Source: Mucilaginibacter_A sp965201005
Lineage (GTDB): Bacteria; Bacteroidota; Bacteroidia; Sphingobacteriales; Sphingobacteriaceae
NCBI RefSeq assembly: GCF_965201005.1
Contig: NZ_OZ241747.1
Coordinates: forward strand, 3,038,001-3,102,000
DNA: 64,000 nucleotides
Reading direction: 5' to 3'
The translations under genes and the position numbers were made by a program. Below are positions 63,140 to 64,000 of this stretch, piece after piece. Numbering within the stretch: position 1 is the first letter of the stretch; each line of letters starts with the position of its first letter. A model generated the notes under the pieces. The model searched no databases. It was given only the letters and a program-made list of their open reading frames with translations, and was not told the DNA's origin.

Positions 63140-64000
63140 TTATATATTGCCAACTTCACTATTCTTATCCATAAAAGTTCTGATTTTTTCTATGATTTTA
63201 ACGCCATCTTCTTCTAATGCAAAGTGTCCGGTATCAAAAATATTGTAGTCAATTTCTTTAAGGTCTTTTTTAAATGCCTGTGCGCCACTCTCAGGAAAAT
63301 ATTCATCATTTTTCCCCCATACAATAAGCATTGGTGGTTGGTTTTCTCTAAGATACTTTTGCCATACAGGATATTGTTTGATATTATTTTGGTAGTCAAA
63401 CCACAAATCTAAATTAACCTTTTGCGCATTGGGTCTGCACATATTCAGGTAATCCAAATGCCAGGAATCGGGGTTGATGTTTTCTTCATTCCTCGTTCCA
63501 TGCGTATATTGCCATTTTAAACCTTCCAAGGTAAAAGCGGGTAACAACGAAGTTTCTGTTTGTTCATTTCTATTGGCCCACAACGCTCTGATTGGCTCCC
63601 ACCCTTTTCCAAGCCCTTCCTCATAAGCATTCCCATTTTGCGTGATGATGGCAGTTACTCTTTCAGGATGTGCAACAGCAATTCTAAAACCAATAGGCGC
63701 CCCGTAATCCTGCATCATAATGGCGTATGATTTTAATTCTTTTTTCTCCAGAAAGGAATCCATTGTTTTAGCCAGATTATCAAAAGTATACTCATATTCG
63801 TCAGGCGAAGGGAAATCGCTGTTTCCAAAACCCGGATAATCAGGCGCAATCAGATAATAATCATCAGACAATCCCTCCAGCACATTCCGGTATTGATGAG
63901 AGGAAGCGGGGTATCCGTGTAACAGAACGATGGCAGGATTTTGCGGATTTCCAGCCTCCCTGTACGCTATGTTTACACCATCTGCGTTAAGTATTTTAAA
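63140..64000 (-). CDS. Alpha/beta hydrolase (dehalogenase/epoxide-hydrolase-like), 5' end outside window
   Basis: The frame is open to the window edge, so the N-terminus is missing by an unknown number of residues. The visible protein shows the oxyanion-hole segment LLHGYPASSHQYRNVL, APDYPGFGNSDFP, the nucleophile elbow MMQDYGAPIGF with aspartate as nucleophile, an acid in IVWGKNDEYFP, and the histidine in FDTGHFALEED. An Asp nucleophile is typical of haloalkane dehalogenases and epoxide hydrolases. It starts the minus-strand cluster with the broken SDR gene 28 bases downstream. Confidence 0.88.
   Translation of the reverse strand, partial: FKILNADGVNIAYREAGNPQNPAIVLLHGYPASSHQYRNVLEGLSDDYYLIAPDYPGFGNSDFPSPDEYEYTFDNLAKTMDSFLEKKELKSYAIMMQDYGAPIGFRIAVAHPERVTAIITQNGNAYEEGLGKGWEPIRALWANRNEQTETSLLPAFTLEGLKWQYTHGTRNEENINPDSWHLDYLNMCRPNAQKVNLDLWFDYQNNIKQYPVWQKYLRENQPPMLIVWGKNDEYFPESGAQAFKKDLKEIDYNIFDTGHFALEEDGVKIIEKIRTFMDKNSEVGNI

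Overview
The window looks like a chromosome segment of a member of the Bacteroidota, most likely Sphingobacteriaceae (Pedobacter/Mucilaginibacter-like). The evidence is type IX secretion (T9SS) cargo with C-terminal sorting domains, a PorP/SprF protein next to a CHU_C-type giant protein, a MoaC-MoaB fusion, a Cys-poor DksA-like protein behind ileS, M61 and S9 peptidases, and almost no Shine-Dalgarno sequences. Genus and species are inference. No tRNA, rRNA or CRISPR array was seen.

Layout. 0-7.4 kb: end of ileS, dksA-like gene, lspA, a SIMPL-domain protein, an AT-rich islet with a uracil-DNA-glycosylase-like protein, then serS, rsmI and lnt (lspA and lnt both serve lipoprotein maturation). 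7.5-20.3 kb: large secreted proteins (two related T9SS cargos and an S74-type self-chaperoning fibre-like protein), a lipoprotein, an outer-membrane barrel and a hybrid histidine kinase. 20.3-27.1 kb: N-acetylglucosamine-kinase-like gene, response regulator and a complete MFP-RND-TolC efflux operon. 27.4-30.4 kb: M61 peptidase, a 49-residue lmo0937-type membrane peptide and a DUF1349 protein. 30.5-44.0 kb: molybdenum-cofactor genes (moeB-like, MOSC, moaCB, then moeA, moaA, moaD, moaE, SelW-like) on the minus strand. This cluster is split by about 7 kb of AT-rich, secretion-related genes (33.8-41.1 kb). 44.3-57.1 kb: SGNH hydrolase, S9 peptidase, small charged protein, PorP/SprF plus CHU_C giant protein, APC permease. 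57.1-64.0 kb: CPBP protease cut by an IS end, a fused IS5/IS982 scar, and an AraC/SDR/Crp/alpha-beta-hydrolase cluster.

The most striking feature is not a gene. A 14-bp word, ATRCT[TC or GT]TTTTAYC, in two dialects (ATGCTTCTTTTATC and ATRCTGTTTTTATC), occurs about 45 times on both strands, inside and between genes. It often forms inverted pairs at gene ends, some acting as terminators. Both arms of a pair share one dialect. In genes it is read in different frames and orientations (MLLLS, DAVFT, CCFYA, VKTAS), so selection appears to act on the DNA word. It is absent from 32.8-42.08 kb and from 57.06 kb to the end, the regions that look acquired. Density, terminator pairing and island depletion resemble the DNA-uptake sequences of Neisseriaceae and Pasteurellaceae. 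I know of no such system in this phylum; a REP-like element family is the main alternative.

Several genes (the T9SS lipase, moeB, one SDR and the IS5 remnant) carry single-base frameshifts, mostly at short homopolymers. These are either sequencing errors or real decay.
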